From Rhizodiscina lignyota (lineage: Eukaryota > Ascomycota > Dothideomycetes > Aulographales > Rhizodiscinaceae), in assembly GCA_010015805.1 (NCBI GenBank), contig ML978127.1, positions 992,001 to 1,056,000 of the forward strand: DNA of 64,000 nucleotides. The letters are read 5' to 3'. This document shows positions 1 through 12,394 of the stretch, one piece after another. The translations under genes were made by a program, and so were the position numbers. The notes beneath the pieces are model-generated. The model searched no databases, was not told the DNA's origin, and saw only the letters and a list, made by a program, of their open reading frames with translations. Every line of letters starts with the position of its first letter. The first letter of the stretch is position 1.

Positions 1-736
1 AATCAGCGTAGAGCGTGAGATGTCGCTTTCGTCCCCATCGACGGGTAAATTACGGGGCTGTTCGATCATGGCAATGTTTCGTAGTGCGAACAAGACAATT
101 CGGATAATGCCTTCGTCCCGTGGGCTCCGTTCATTTCTGGCTTCAGCCATTGCGGGCAGACCAATGCGCACAATTGTCCGTAATATCCGTTCGGAATCAT
201 GCTGGAGAATCGCTCGCTTGTATTTGACCTGTGCCAGTTGCAGGTACGGCATATGTTTATGGTTGTGCACCGTCATCTTTGTATCGTCCTTCTGGACCGG
301 CCATGTTAAAGGTACAAGCAGTTCCACTGCCATAATTAGCATGGTTGGTCAACGAAGTCGGGGACACCACTTACAACAAGCAGCCGCAATCTTGTAGCGC
401 ATGCCCTGTCCTTCGTCTGTCTCTGGCCATGAGGCCAGAATCTCCAACAAGTCCTTGCAAACGAGATCCGCCTCGGCCAAAGCACGCGCAACATCGTGGC
501 GGTTATAGCTGTCATCGTGTAGTTTCAACCAGCGCTTGATATCTTTCAAACATGCCAGAGCATCGTCTCCGAGCACATAACGACCATCGTACTCTGCGCT
601 TGAACCTCCGAGCTGCGTCAATTAGTATGGTTGAAATAGTTGAGACTATTGTAGGACTTACTGCGGAAACAAGACTATTGACGTGCGCTCGAACTTCCGG
701 GTGCACAGTGGGCTGCACCCACTCGTCTATGTTCAT
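1..736 (-). CDS. tof1: Topoisomerase 1-associated factor 1 (Tof1/Swi1/Timeless), 5' part only
   Basis: Replication-fork protection protein of the Timeless family; in yeasts Tof1 works with Csm3 to keep the replisome stable and to signal fork arrest. The start is the ATG at 736-734, giving MNIDEWVQPTVHPEVRAHVN. Exons read 662-736, 375-612 and 326 to beyond base 1. Both introns (613-661 and 327-374) have GTAAGT donors and CTAAT branch points. Joined exons give the family's N-terminal block, including VLGDDALACLKDIKRWL and AACLELLVPLTWP, which I recognise as the conserved start of Timeless/Tof1. The rest of the gene lies left of the window. Identification is by recognised motifs, and the family assignment is firm. 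Confidence 0.9.
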
Positions 737-1025
737 TTTCGTTGTCAGTTGGCGACTTGATGAAGCATGATGTTAAAGGGTTATTAGCAGTAACGCGGGA
801 AGACGCGACACGACGCGTTGACGTGACCCGCACCGCGCCCGCGCCGCAGGGCTGAGCTAAAGTCCGGGACACTCTGTGCTGACCGTGCATTTTACATCAT
901 CTGTCCCATGTGACGATGACCTCGGCGTTCTCTTCAGCTTTGCCGATGTTAAGCGTCACCAAAATATAAGTTTGATGACCGACGCAAGTGAGCTTTTCTC
1001 TTTGCATCTCTTGTAGCGCTTCAAG

Positions 1026-2100
1026 ATGTTTGCCAGAAAAGCGCAACCTACGCTTGCGCGATGTGCGCAATGCGTTCGATCCCGCCAATTTAGCTCTACA
1101 TCGCTCAGAGCTGCCGCTGAGGTGAAGAAGCTTGGAGTCCTGGGAGCTGGACAGATGGTGTGCTCCAAAGAACGCTCATCTCCTACCTCCAATTGATCAA
1201 GTACAGGGCCTTGGGATTGCTCTAGTAGCCGCACAAAGAGCTAAAGTTCCCGTCCGACTCATCGACACCCAACAAGCGTCTTTGGACAAAGGCCTAAAGT
1301 TCAGGGACAGGCTGTTGGAGAAGGATGTCTCGAAAGAGCGGATATCAAAAGACGACGCAGAAGCAGTGAGGCAGCGGTTTACACCCAGCACGAACTTGGA
1401 TGACCTTTCAGACGTCGACTTTGTCATCGAGGCCGTTCCTGTATGTTTTCGCGACGGCCACTGCAGATAGATCAAATGGAAAGGCTCATACACGATGTCA
1501 CAGGAAATCCCGGACCTCAAGGCCAAGATTTTCTCTCAGCTCGCGAAGATATGCCCTTCTCATGCCATCCTTGCAACAAATACGTCGTCGATTAGCATTA
1601 CCAAGATTGCCGCCGCAACCACCGCCGACCCGACCGACCTCTCCGCCCCTTCACGAGTCATCTCCACACACTTCATGAACCCGGTTCCGATACAAAAGGG
1701 TGTTGAGATAATCACCGGCCTCCAAACCTCCGAGGCAACCATCGAGACGGCAATTGCATTCTGCAAGGCTATGGGAAAGATACCTTCGCGTAGTGCCGAC
1801 AGCCCTGGGTTTCTTGCAAACCGCATATTGATGCCATATATCAACGAAGCAATAATATGTCTTGAAACTGGCATCGGAGAGAAAGAGGATATAGACAATA
1901 TTATGAAGAACGGGACGAACGTGCCAATGGGGCCACTTCAGTTGGCAGACTTCATTGGCATCGACACTTGCTTAGCAATTATGAGAGTCTTGTATGGAGA
2001 GACGGGTGATAGCAAATATCGACCTGCGGTACTGCTTCAGAAGATGGTAGATGCCGGATGGCTGGGAAAGAAAAGCGGCAAGGGATTTTATGACTATTAG
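1026..2100 (+). CDS. 3-hydroxyacyl-CoA (3-hydroxybutyryl-CoA) dehydrogenase, probably mitochondrial
   Basis: NAD-dependent oxidation of a 3-hydroxyacyl-CoA to 3-oxoacyl-CoA, as in beta-oxidation or butyrate metabolism. Exons 1026-1157, 1207-1440 and 1504-2100 join to 320 residues, close to the usual single-domain short-chain enzyme. The first ~30 residues are basic and hydroxylated with RQFSS, a likely mitochondrial presequence. Seen in order: Rossmann loop GAGQMGLGIA (split by intron 1), EAVPE, ATNTSSISIT, the catalytic-His region HFMNPVP, and a C-terminal domain ending GKKSGKGFYDY. It is transcribed divergently from tof1 across 289 bp. Substrate chain length cannot be read from sequence. 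The first-intron donor is GTGTGC, weaker than most here, but the frame and motif demand it. Confidence 0.9.
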
Positions 2101-2267
2101 ACGTGTCAGAATCTGTAAAATATATGACCAAAAGCAGGTGAATATAATATTTGTATAAGACAAGCTGGAAGGGAGCGTGGTCTCCGCTAACTGAACCCAT
2201 GTAACATCTCATCTCTCATGACGTATTGTTAATGTAAAACAAAAAGAAAAGCGAGCAAACGCAGAAT

Positions 2268-4010
2268 TTACACTGCCCGGCCAACATATATTGTTTCCTT
2301 AGACCCTTGCCCAGAGCTCCTCGTCAAGCTGTTCTGAGACTCGCGGTGCTCGTGCCAACCGGTCCCCGATCTTCCGAACGCATCAAAACTGTACTCCATT
2401 GGAGGCCCTTGAGGCGACAACATAGACGCCATTGTAACTGGTTGGTATGCCACAGGGATGGGACTAGGCCCCTCTCCATCGCTCTCTATCATCCAGGCCT
2501 CATGTGCTTGTGCAAAACTCGTCGTCTCAATGATCTCGGGTCTCCTACTTGGCCACTTCAGCTTCCTTTTCATCCGCACTAACCCATGCTTTGGGTGACT
2601 TCCGCTCCTTGAGGCTCCCCTCGACGAATTACTTCTGCTCGTTTTATACCATCCGCTTTCCTCTTTCGTTAGCTTATATTGGGTACGTCCGGTGTTATCG
2701 AGTTTGCGAGATGCCATGTGAACGGGGGAGCTGCGACTTCTAGGCCTGCTGGAGGGGCGTGAAGTGAAGTGAGACGACAAATTCGGTAATGTTTTCTGGA
2801 AGAAGATGCGAAAGATGGATTTCAACGACGGTGCACAAGCGCATATGATGCCAAGTTGGAGTTCGGCGATCGAGGCAACGTAAGTGTCGAAGCCGAGCCC
2901 TTTGTGCACTTTGTCAGTCACTAGTTTTCTTCAGATGCACTGTTTGAAAGTTTCATGACGCTGTACGAGCAAGACTATCCATGCTTTTACGGGGCAGTAT
3001 TAAAATTCCTAGAAATGGTTGCACTTACAAGTAATATCAGTGCTCTTGCCGCTGAAAACTCTGCCAAGATAGATTGTCCGAACGATACCTGCAGCTACGA
3101 CTCTTAATGTTGTGTCAGCGGGGATCTGAACGAATGGACCGGTTTTAAACGTACGAAAAACCGAGTCCAAATATACAGTACAGGCCAACCTTCTGTCGCA
3201 TGGGGATGTTCAGCTGCATGAGCAAGAAACCAGGGAGGAGCAAGGCGTAGAAATCGCTAAATACGCTCAGCGCTCCGGCAAGTTGCGTGGTCCATGTCTC
3301 GGTGAACGGTGATACGCAGTGATAATTCGCAGTGTAAGTGGGATCGTATCGCATCCAGATGGCTTCGACAGGTCGACAGATTGTGAAGAGCAAAAATTCG
3401 AATACGATTGAATAGAGAACGCAGAAGATGAGCGCCACCCATACAGAGACTTTGTAGTATCTTGAACAGGTCCCTTCTACCACTCGCTGGTAGAATAACA
3501 AGACCGAGACTTTGTTGAAGCATGAAGCGGGGATAAACAAGACTTCGATGAGTCTTCCGAACTGTTGAAGAAAAATCAGCAGCTTTCCTGATAGCTGGAC
3601 TTGAAGAATCGGGCGGCCTTACCAACCCGCCACGAGCCCATTCCGTCCATGGTACGTCCCAAATATGTCGGTCAAATCCAGCAGTGTAGGTAGCTAAGAG
3701 TCCACAGGTTAGTCGAGCTCTTTCATCATTGCGAGTCAGACCGTACAAAGCAGAACCAGCGCCGTTAGGCCGCCACCGAAAGCCTTTAGGAGGTTAGTCA
3801 AATACATATCTCGTCTTGAAAGTTTTGACTTACGAATGCTAAAATTATGAAAACATCATCCCAACCCCATTTAGTACTTTGCTTGGTCAAGCGCGACACC
3901 AATCGCAATCCAAGGAATAATGAAGTGATAGCTTGAAATGTTATGGCATACGCTGGCATCCAGGTCCGTCGTTCAACGCCGTCTCCTGGGACAAGGGAGG
4001 GAGAAGGCAT
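2268..4010 (-). CDS. Pth11-like seven-helix membrane protein (fungal rhodopsin-domain/SAT4 family)
   Basis: Integral membrane protein of the fungal family that includes Pth11-like receptors. Six exons (3834-4010, 3747-3783, 3623-3693, 3155-3561, 3029-3102, 2268-2908) sum to 468 codons. Seen: an N-terminal helix with RLVSRLTKQSTKWGWDD, the family's R-x-W-x-x-DD signature, later hydrophobic helices around VSVLLFYQRVV and FLLFTICRPVEAIW, and a hydrophilic Ser/Arg-rich cytoplasmic tail of roughly 180 residues. The CFEM domain of true Pth11 is absent. Ligand and function are unknown; many homologues are expanded families of uncharacterised proteins. The last intron (2909-3028) is 120 bp, twice the local norm, so that junction is the least certain. 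Confidence 0.85.
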
Positions 4011-6826
4011 TGGTAGGGGTTGATATGTGTAGAATTATAAATTAATGAATGGGAGTTAATGCGAAGATAAGTGATATATCATTTGGGGTCTTGCAATTAT
4101 GGCAGTTAGATCCAGAAGCTTGGTGGAAGAAGACACTGGTTGAGAAGATGGTGCTTTATGAAACGTCAAACCATGGCCTGGCCCGAGAACGTTCCAAACC
4201 GTCAGTAGATGTACTCGAGAAGCCGTGTGATATGTAACTGAGTAGCTCAAAGTGAAAGACTAGCATACAGTTTCGAGTAGGAGAACTAAAGAAATGGAAA
4301 CAAAATCTTCTAGACGCGTTGAAGAAACAGGAAAAGCCTTCCTACGACAAACGAAGACATGACATCTTGTCGGCCATGACACGTCCCGTTTGATGTCTGT
4401 GACTTGACACGCTTCCCTGGCTGCGTACAATGGCGATGTTCCGGGGTTCAGCTCATGTATGTAAATTCTAGCCGATTCTGATGGCTTTTCGGAGCTTAAC
4501 TGAGCTCAGTTATTATTATATCGCCAAAACTTGGCCATCTACCTCTCGGGACACTCCAAATTGGCGAAAGTCCGATGCCGATAAAGGGACCGGGCAGACA
4601 TGCTGCTGGATCATCACATCTCCATCGGGCCAAACTTGTGTGACTGTGTGACCGCTCGACTGGTCCTTAGGACCGCATGGTCCGACTTTGCAACGTGGTA
4701 GACCTGGGCTCCGCATCGAAGCCTAATACGTGCCTGAGTTAAGTCAAGGTTGGAAGCACGATCGACGCCAGGAGCAGTCTTGCAACTGCGCCTTGCAACG
4801 GTTAAGCTGCGCCTAAATGGGTTTTGCTGGGAATAACTGTAAGTTCATTCATCCCACGTTCCAAAGGCTGTTTGTTCTCACTGAGCATGCCGTCATCGAA
4901 GGTTGTGTGTGGCAGCGAGCCTGCGCTAATCAGAACCGCGAGTGTCGTCAAGGTCGAAACACACGTGAAGCACGTCGTGAATACGGGAGGGCTGCGTCCG
5001 GTCCGAGCAATCGAAACATTCTAATCTTAATAAGGTATTTGGCTGGCTTGTGCCTGATGGCGATCCTTGCGCCAGCTGCACGAACTTCGCGAACTGCACA
5101 TCCTCACAACGCCAAAGTGCTAAGAGATGGGGCCATACCAGGACGCCAGCGACAAAGACAGGCACGCTTTGTGACCCCAAGTTTGGACTTGCATATTTTG
5201 CATGCACATCTGTATTGAAAAATTCTGCCCCAAGGAGCAGACCTTCTGTGTATCTCTGACTTTATTCTCCGACTGCAGGAGATCCATTTCGGCCCGTCAT
5301 CCCATGCGAGAAGGGCACTGTACCAACGCCACCTGAGCTCTTCGGCAGTCCGCTGGCCGCTGTTTGATCGGTGCGTCGAATGTCAGGTCTCCACGTTAGA
5401 CTAGGGCATATCCAACGACTAGAGCTGTTTGCCTCGCTTGAATACCGTCATATAGTTGCGACCATTAGCCGTTATGGATTTAAGGTTTTGGGCGACAAAA
5501 CTGAACAACCTGAGCACAGATCGAGCTGGAGGCTCTCACGGAAGTCTAAATGCCGTCATAACGATTCAGTTCGATGTGAAATGGAATTGCTATCTTGTAC
5601 TCCGTACAGCTATATTACTCGCAGAACATGGGGAGATGTGACAGCTATGGAGCGCGATGAATCAACGGCGCTGACCAGCTGCTCTCACAGTGACATGAAC
5701 TGCGAAGCACTGATCTTCAGCAGGGTGTCTATATCCCAGATGCCTGCTCTTCTGTGTACAAATGCTAACAAGAATTGAACATCAGGTAGGCAGCTTCAGA
5801 TTATCGCGGAATACGCATACGGGCCATGAACGATTCTCACGGACCTCCCTACTCTCTGTAAAATGCTTTCTAATCGCAGACACGAAATTAAGACATTGCT
5901 TTCGAATTCTTCTCCAAGTCAAGCTTTCAAGGTTCCCAGGAGACACAACACCGACGCCGGACAAACGATTACAGACCAGACTCTAGAAGAGTGCGGTACA
6001 GTGCGAACCTTGATGATGCAGATTTCTAATAGAAACCGGAGCTTATTTCCTAAAACTCATATCCGAATGAATGTGTCACACCACCTTCCAAGAGCCGAGC
6101 AAAGACAAAGAGGCTCCTGCCATGCTCTTTTCCAGGGCGCATCTTATCCATCAAGACAGTTTCGGCCGTCGGGCATCGAAGTCACAAAGAAAGACCGTAT
6201 CGGATTCAAAGTAGACATGAGGCGAGTGGGATGTGCGGTTGATCGCAAGGGAACGCTCTTCTGTAATACTTAGCCTTTTCCATGGTTTGATCGCCGTGGC
6301 AAGACCCACCATGATCCGCGACAATCCAAGCTGGCGCTGTCGACATCCAGTTACAGAGTGTCTAGGAGTCAAGACTGCTTTGAAGCGACTAAGTGAGTCG
6401 TCCGAGTCAATCGTGCTTCCTTTTACGGAAATCTCATTGTTGTCTTCAATGACTGCGACGTCACGCTTCCGCGATCTCGGTTGAACCCTGAAGGCTAGTT
6501 TACAATCCATTACATGTCCAGGCATCACAACACTGTCTCCCAATGATTAGTGCTGTACTCTCCGCGCTTGGCATATTATCCATTCAATTTCGGCTCGGTG
6601 CAGCAATCCTCACGTCTCCGGATCCTCACTCACCCGGACTGCTTTGTGCAAAATTGGTATGGGAGGCACACATGGAAAAGCTTCCAAAATTTTTGATAGA
6701 CCTCTCTAGGTTGCTGCAGTGGCTACTATATATGAGAAATGTTCACGAAGATATACGACGAATATGCAGAGAGGTATTGAAGAGTTTTAGACGAGGCACA
6801 CACACTCCCTCCCACGTTTACATGTT
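4011..6826. other. Gene-poor stretch of 2.8 kb
   Basis: I see no gene that I can support. Several open frames of 60-156 codons exist on both strands, but none shows a recognisable domain, a consistent intron pattern or a continuation in a neighbouring exon. No terminal repeats, long tandem repeats or transposase fragments were noticed. The first few hundred bases are presumably the promoter of the Pth11-like gene. The bases near 6.8 kb include the 3' flank of the hydroxyacid dehydrogenase. Confidence 0.5.
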
Positions 6827-8135
6827 CTATTTCACCTTCTGCTCTGGTAACTGCGTTAATAGCTCACCCTTCTCCACAGCTCTTCGCAAGTTCTCCAGCA
6901 CAAGTAATTCCATCTCCTTCTGCGTCTCATATGTCATGGTTCCAATGTGCGGCAACAACATGACTCTAGGGTTATTTAGCAAGCCAGGTTCTACTTGCGG
7001 CTCATTCTCATAAACGTCGAGACCTGTCGAGGCGACCTGCGAACATCGTTAACTCCGTATTCTATTCTCGACATTTTTCACAGACCTTGCCAGAGTCGAG
7101 CGCAGCAACGAGTGCCTTCTCATCAATCAAAGGGCCACGTGCCGTATTCACGATGACCACACCATCTTTCATCTTCGCCAGCTCTTCGCCGCCGATGATG
7201 TGTCTGGTAGAGGGATTCAACGCGAGATTAAGGCTGAAGACATCTGAACTGGCCAGCAGCTCATCAAATGAAACGTATCTTGCGCCTTCCTCCAGATCTG
7301 GCGATAGTCGGTTACGGTTGTGATATTGGATTGTCATGCCGAAGGCTCTAGCTCGACGAGCCATTTCCTGACTGTGATTTAGGGTGATTTTCGCAGCATG
7401 TCCTTTCCGATACTTACACGTCCGATTCCTCCCATTCCAAGGATGCCGAGAAGTTTTCTGTGAGGGTCGTGGCCCAGAGTAGCCTTGCCCTGCCATTCAC
7501 CTGCTCGAATGGAGGCCAAGGGGACATACGCTTGTCGCAATGCCCCAATCATGAGGAAGATGCCAGTGTCGGCGGTCGAGTTGTTGACAGCAATTGGTGT
7601 ACTAGAGATTGAGATACCTGGCACACGACAATATCATCAACACAGGACAGCTGTGACAATACTTGGGATGATGGCCTTCACTCACCAGCCTTTGTCGCCG
7701 CCGGAACATCGATATTATCATATCCGGCTCCATTATGGCATATGTACTTGAGGGATTTGGGCAGAGCTGAGATCAATTCCTCGTTAAAGAGACCTGTATG
7801 CTAGGAGATAATCCATATCAGCCGAATTCAGATCATTTTCCCAGTACAGGTCTTTCACTTACGGCAGTTGAGGCATTCGAGCGGTAGATGGCAACCACAT
7901 CATCGTATAGGCCACTTTTGCAGTTGTCTAGAAACTTGTCGCGCCCTCCGCTGGGAAATTCCTGTAATTCGTAGACTCAATGTCAGTAGAGACATGGCTT
8001 ATGTACATCTGAACATTCAAATCTTTATAAAATCCTCATGTATCGTACCTTCAAAGTCAATATCGATGAGAGAGATTCCCATTCCGGCCGAGCATGCGTG
8101 ATGTCTCCGATCAACAACGCGGATTGTGAAGACAT
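6827..8135 (-). CDS. D-isomer-specific 2-hydroxyacid dehydrogenase (glyoxylate/hydroxypyruvate reductase-like)
   Basis: NAD(P)-dependent interconversion of a 2-oxo acid and a D-2-hydroxy acid. Six exons (8049-8135, 7863-7961, 7686-7800, 7418-7617, 7086-7367, 6827-7036) sum to 330 codons, the usual family length. Start MSSQSALLIGDITHARPEWE. Seen: CHNGAGYDNIDVPAA, the NAD loop GILGMGGIGR, the catalytic-Arg block VNTARGPLIDE, the Glu in YENEP and the catalytic His in LLPHIGTMT. All active-site positions are present, so it looks functional. It resembles fungal glyoxylate or hydroxypyruvate reductases more than formate dehydrogenase. It lies at the left edge of the putative catabolic cluster and is divergent from the dioxygenase gene. 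The true substrate is unknown. Confidence 0.9.
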
Positions 8136-8861
8136 GATTACTGAGGGCTCTGCGGGAAATGAAAACTAGAACCGCATTCGCAATTTCTGTTCCCAATTTT
8201 CTTTCTCAACTGAACTATTCGCCTCTGGGTAGACAGCCTTGGCAGCTCCAAGTTCAGAAGACGACGACTCCTTTGCGAGTTACTTATTCGCACAGTGACT
8301 CAACGCTCTCAGCTTGCAAAAGTGCTCTGAATTTATTCCATAACACGTAGCAATTCTTTCTCCGAGGGAGCATGAGTTTGTAAGTGTAGCTGGGATGTTC
8401 GAAGGTGACCAACAAAACTTGGGTTGCAGCCACCTGGAAGCGCCTCAGCACGGCTGCGCTTTGCTCGCCGGATCGAGCCAGCTTTTCCCTTCTACCACTC
8501 CACACACCTTTTTGCCTGACAATCGGTTGTCGCTCATCCCTGACAATCTCACCTGCATCATTGCCAATGCTCATTGGCACGAGTAGCATGCCACGTCGGA
8601 GTCAAGCAAATCAGGCGTTGGTTTCCGGGTTGTCCGCCGGAGAGGAGAGCTGTCGCAGGATCATCGCACCGCGATGAACGCGCGATAGAGATGTCTCCAC
8701 TGCCGAGCTGCCGATTACTCTATGCTCTGGGGTGATAAGAATCCTAGGTGATAAATGAATATCGTCGATTCGAGGATTGCAATTCAACATGCCAACCAAA
8801 GGAACATCTGAAAGCTCGTTAATATTGAAATAGCACTCGAATTGACAGTATATCACGAATC
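8136..8861. other. Divergent intergenic region between two oxidoreductase genes
   Basis: 726 bp between the starts of the hydroxyacid dehydrogenase (minus) and the phytanoyl-CoA-dioxygenase-like gene (plus), so it should hold both promoters. Open frames here are short and unrecognised. The only motif I single out is the CGG-N5-CCG inverted triplet at 8626-8636. Confidence 0.5.
8626..8636. promoter_or_regulatory. Candidate Zn2Cys6 binding site, CGG-N5-CCG
   Basis: The sequence CGGGTTGTCCG is an inverted pair of CGG triplets with a 5-bp spacer, the general form bound by dimeric Gal4-type regulators. It lies about 225 bp upstream of the dioxygenase start, in a divergent promoter next to a gene for such a regulator. 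Triplets like this also arise by chance, so the call is weak. Confidence 0.25.
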
Positions 8862-9909
8862 ATGAGCACCCAAACAGCCACGGCGACTATTCCCACCGTC
8901 GAGAGTCCCTTCAGGTGAGCCGGTTGTTCGCTGTCTTCTCGCCAGACTAAGTTTGTATAGATTGATAGGCGGGTATGGAGACTTTCGAGACGACCTTATC
9001 TCTCACGGATATGTTGTAATTAAAAATGCTATCGAGCCAGAGAAAGCACGTTATTACCAGCAAAAGGCTTTCGAGTGGCTCACGTCCTTCGGTACCGATT
9101 TGGATTTGAAGAAGCCTTCAACTTGGATCGCGGCAAACCTTCCGGTCCAGAATATCAGGTTGAACACATTCGAAAACTACGCTGTCGTGCATGAGAAATT
9201 TATGTGGGATGCTCGCTTGGAGCCAGGAGTTGTCGATGCTTTTGCGAAAGTCTGGGGTACAGACGAACTCCTGGTCTCCTTCGACTCCATAAACATCACA
9301 CTGCCCAACCGTATAGACAAACCTGTGCGGGCTCCGTGGCCACACACAGACCAAGCTCCGAGGAAACGTGGGATGCACTGTGTGCAAGGGATCATCAACC
9401 TCAGTCATGCCGGGCCTGAAGATGGCTCTCTGGTCGTCATTCCCGGTTCCCATGCCATCCTTGAAGAGTTCTATGACACCCAAACCGACCCAGCTTCGTG
9501 GCCAACTCGTGACGTTCGTTATTTCAGCGAAGAGGAGATGAAATGGTTCGCAGACCGAGGCTGTACACCTAAAAAGGTCCCTGCTGAGCCCGGAGATCTA
9601 ATCCTTTGGGATTCTCGTACCATCCACTGGGGAGGCGAACCGACCGAAAAGAGCGACACCATCCGCACAGTCATATACGCCGCTTATGCACCAGCGAAGA
9701 TGGCATCGAAAGATGCTCTGGAGGAGAAGCAGCGCGTGTTTCGTGCGAACGGCGCCACTACGCACTGGCCACACGACAATATTCGCCTCCGAGATGTGCA
9801 AGCTTGTTTTCCTGATGGCACTCAAGATCCTCGTGATCGATCGGAGCCCCTTGAGAAGGCGGAACAGACTGATCGTTTGCTACGACTTGCTGGAGTGAAG
9901 GCCTATTGA
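8862..9909 (+). CDS. Phytanoyl-CoA dioxygenase-like Fe(II)/2-oxoglutarate oxygenase
   Basis: Non-haem iron, 2-oxoglutarate-dependent oxygenase of the PhyH family. The start is ATG 8862 (MSTQTATATIPTVESPF); a 46-bp intron (8915-8960) splits an Arg codon, and exon 2 runs to 9909, giving 333 residues. The iron-binding HxD motif is HTDQ at about residues 146-149. The distal His lies in TIHWGGEP, followed by SDTIRTVIYAAY, which supplies the Arg for 2-oxoglutarate. All ligands are present, so it should be active. Many fungal PhyH proteins act in secondary metabolism or on small carboxylic acids, and the natural substrate cannot be told. It is followed by a same-strand Zn2Cys6 gene 348 bp downstream. 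Confidence 0.9.
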
Positions 9910-10257
9910 TTGAGTGCTTGAACATAATTCAAAAGTACATTGTAGTTTAAATTATTTGACTCCTCTCATCCGCTCACTACAGCCACGGCCTTCAAGGGGT
10001 ATTGGATCGAAGCTTTTGCTCAGCAATATTGTATTTAGTCAATATGAATTATGTTTAGAAGAACATCCAATGAAAAGAACAATATCTTTTACCCTCTCGA
10101 GTCATTTGTTTCATTGGCTGAGCTTGCTTACTGCCCGGTGTACTTTGGTTAAATAGTGGAAATCTCCCCGCGTCTTCCCCGCATACGATACTTCTTGACG
10201 CCGTTCTAGACACACCCTAAAGATTCTCAAGTGTTCAAGAATCCAGCAGCGGTGCGG
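9910..10257. other. Intergenic region between dioxygenase and regulator genes
   Basis: 348 bp holding the 3' flank of the dioxygenase gene and the promoter of the Zn2Cys6 gene. No gene, repeat or clear operator was seen. Confidence 0.4.
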
Positions 10258-12394
10258 ATGTCCAACAATATCCAGGATGGAACAGGTGCATCAGTTGAGG
10301 GAGAGCCTCCGACCAAGCGGTTAAGAATGCTCTCAAAGGCGTGGGTGCCTTACCCCTGAGCCGATTCTGCGGCGCTGCTAAATTTCTGACCCTTGCGTAA
10401 CAGCTGTGAGTCTTGCAAAGCAAAGAAATCAAGATGTGACAGTGCTCGTCCACGATGTGACACTTGCCGTAGAAAAGGTAAGAATCCCAGTATCCATTCA
10501 CACCAGAGATTTAAGCTAATTCTTACTTAGGCTCCGAATGTGTCTACCGGGAGAGAGGACAGCCGGGCCTCCGTCCGGGATATGGCAGAGGCGTTGAGAA
10601 CCGCCTGACCCTTCTTGAGGACAGCATGAAGAAGATGAATCAGACCATTCGGGAGACTCTCCTTTTTGCCCGGTCTGGAGGACTTGGTGCCAGTACATCA
10701 ATGCCCTCGGCGGATCAAGAAGCGCCAGTGCCCAGAGTTGCCGACGACACTCAACTATGGCAAACATCACAACAGCAGCAGTCGACTGACGTGGTCTCAT
10801 TCGCTTCAACACCTGCGATGGAACAGATGCCATTTCCAAGCATTCCCGAACCAAACATTGACACGGGGCTTCCTCCAAATGATATCTTGCAAGGCCTCGC
10901 TGAATTGTTCTTCGAGCTGATTTATCCTTGGGTCCCACTATTTTACAAAGCAAAGTTCATTTCTAATATGTTTTTACCGGAGCGTCAGATACTCCTCCAC
11001 GGGATTGTAGTTACGGCGTTCCGATTCTGGCGGAAACCGGCTCCTTCGGTTGACATACGAGACGCTTTTGTGCAAGCTTCTCGCGAGCGGATCCTACTTC
11101 ATTGTGTTGACGCGTGCTCCATAGTTTCAACTCAAGCGCTTGCCCTCTTGGCTGTGGATGCAATTGGGCAAGGTCCAGGTCCAAGAACGTGGAACATCAT
11201 GGCCATGTTGATTGCCGCTGCACAGCAGTTGGGGCTTGCAAAAGGCTCCAGTCCAACAACCTCCGAAAATACTGCTTCAATGGTCCAAAACCAAGATCCA
11301 GATGATGGCTTGGATGTGTCTAGTATCGACGCCGAGGAGAAGCGACGCCTCTTCTGGATGATCTATTTTCTCGATCGCTTTTCAAGTGTATCCCATGGTC
11401 AGTCCGGTGGCGTGGACACGAAGAGTATCAAAATACGATTTCCCGCGAATGAGGAGGATTGGGGCCAACCGGTGACTACAGAGTGGTTCCAAGCAACGGG
11501 CACTGTCCGGTCCGCACCCCTCAATTATTCCAACAACTTGTGGCGCTGTCACATCGACTTGTTGGCGCTGCTGGACAGATCCAATCAACTTTTAATCCAA
11601 CCAATCAACTTATCTAGCCCCGCACATTGCCAGGAATGGCAAAGTAGCTTTCGGCTACTGGGCATCACTCTGTCTACCTGGTTTGAGAATCTCCCAAGAG
11701 AGGTTCGTGAATCGCCGTCTGATTTCGCTCCCATGTGGATTATGATCCATGCGACTCTACATTTGTATGTTCACTGTCAAACCGTATCAGGGTTGTATTA
11801 CTCTGGTCTTACTAACCAATTTGCTAATGCAGAATAAATCTTCGCATGCATACAGTTGCTGCATTCCCCTCAACGACATCTCCTTATTTAAGATCATCTC
11901 CCTCTGCACGGGGACGATTGCGTCAAGATATTAGCAGCGTAGTATCTCTGGCAAATCGCCTTCAGTCTCATGAGCTCGATCAGCTCGGCCCAATCTTTGC
12001 CTTTGTCGTTTGGGTAGCCGCCAGGAGCCTCGTAATCTTGTGGACGATGGGATATGAAAGTACATACGGTGCCATCCCAGCAGACCTGGAATCCCTTCTT
12101 TGTGTTTTGAGACAAATATCTACGCGCTGGAAGTGTGCACAACGGTATGCGGACATCATCCAGTTGATTTTAGATTCGAAGAACAAGCCGGATGGTTCCA
12201 TGGATCTAAACATCTTCAACGACACGAGACGGACCGCATATGCGCTTCAGGAACGCCTTGGAGTTCAAGCAGTACATCGAGCCATCAAAGAACCTGACTG
12301 GTTTGATTTTTCCGACATGCCTATCTTCGATGAGAACGAGTTGACAGCTCGAATTGGAAACTTCATAACCGACGTCGATACGGAATGGTTGTAA
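10258..12394 (+). CDS. Zn2Cys6 transcription factor with fungal-specific MHR domain (cluster regulator candidate)
   Basis: Nuclear DNA-binding regulator. Exons 10258-10340, 10404-10477, 10531-11764 and 11833-12394 sum to 650 codons. The zinc cluster near residues 29-57 reads CESCKAKKSRC then CDTCRRKGSEC, with all six cysteines, and two introns interrupt it. A linker and short coiled segment (ENRLTLLEDSMKKMNQTI) follow, then the middle homology region with ALLAVDAIGQGPGPRTWN and EEKRRLFWMIYFLDRFSS, typical of the fungal_trans domain. It sits between the dioxygenase and the epimerase-like gene on the same strand, so it is a natural candidate for controlling its neighbours. Target genes are inference. 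Confidence 0.9.

Noticed and set aside
4817-6273. Open frames up to 136 codons in the 4-6.8 kb gap
   Set aside because: No recognisable protein features; basic, Arg/Ser-rich translations typical of chance frames.
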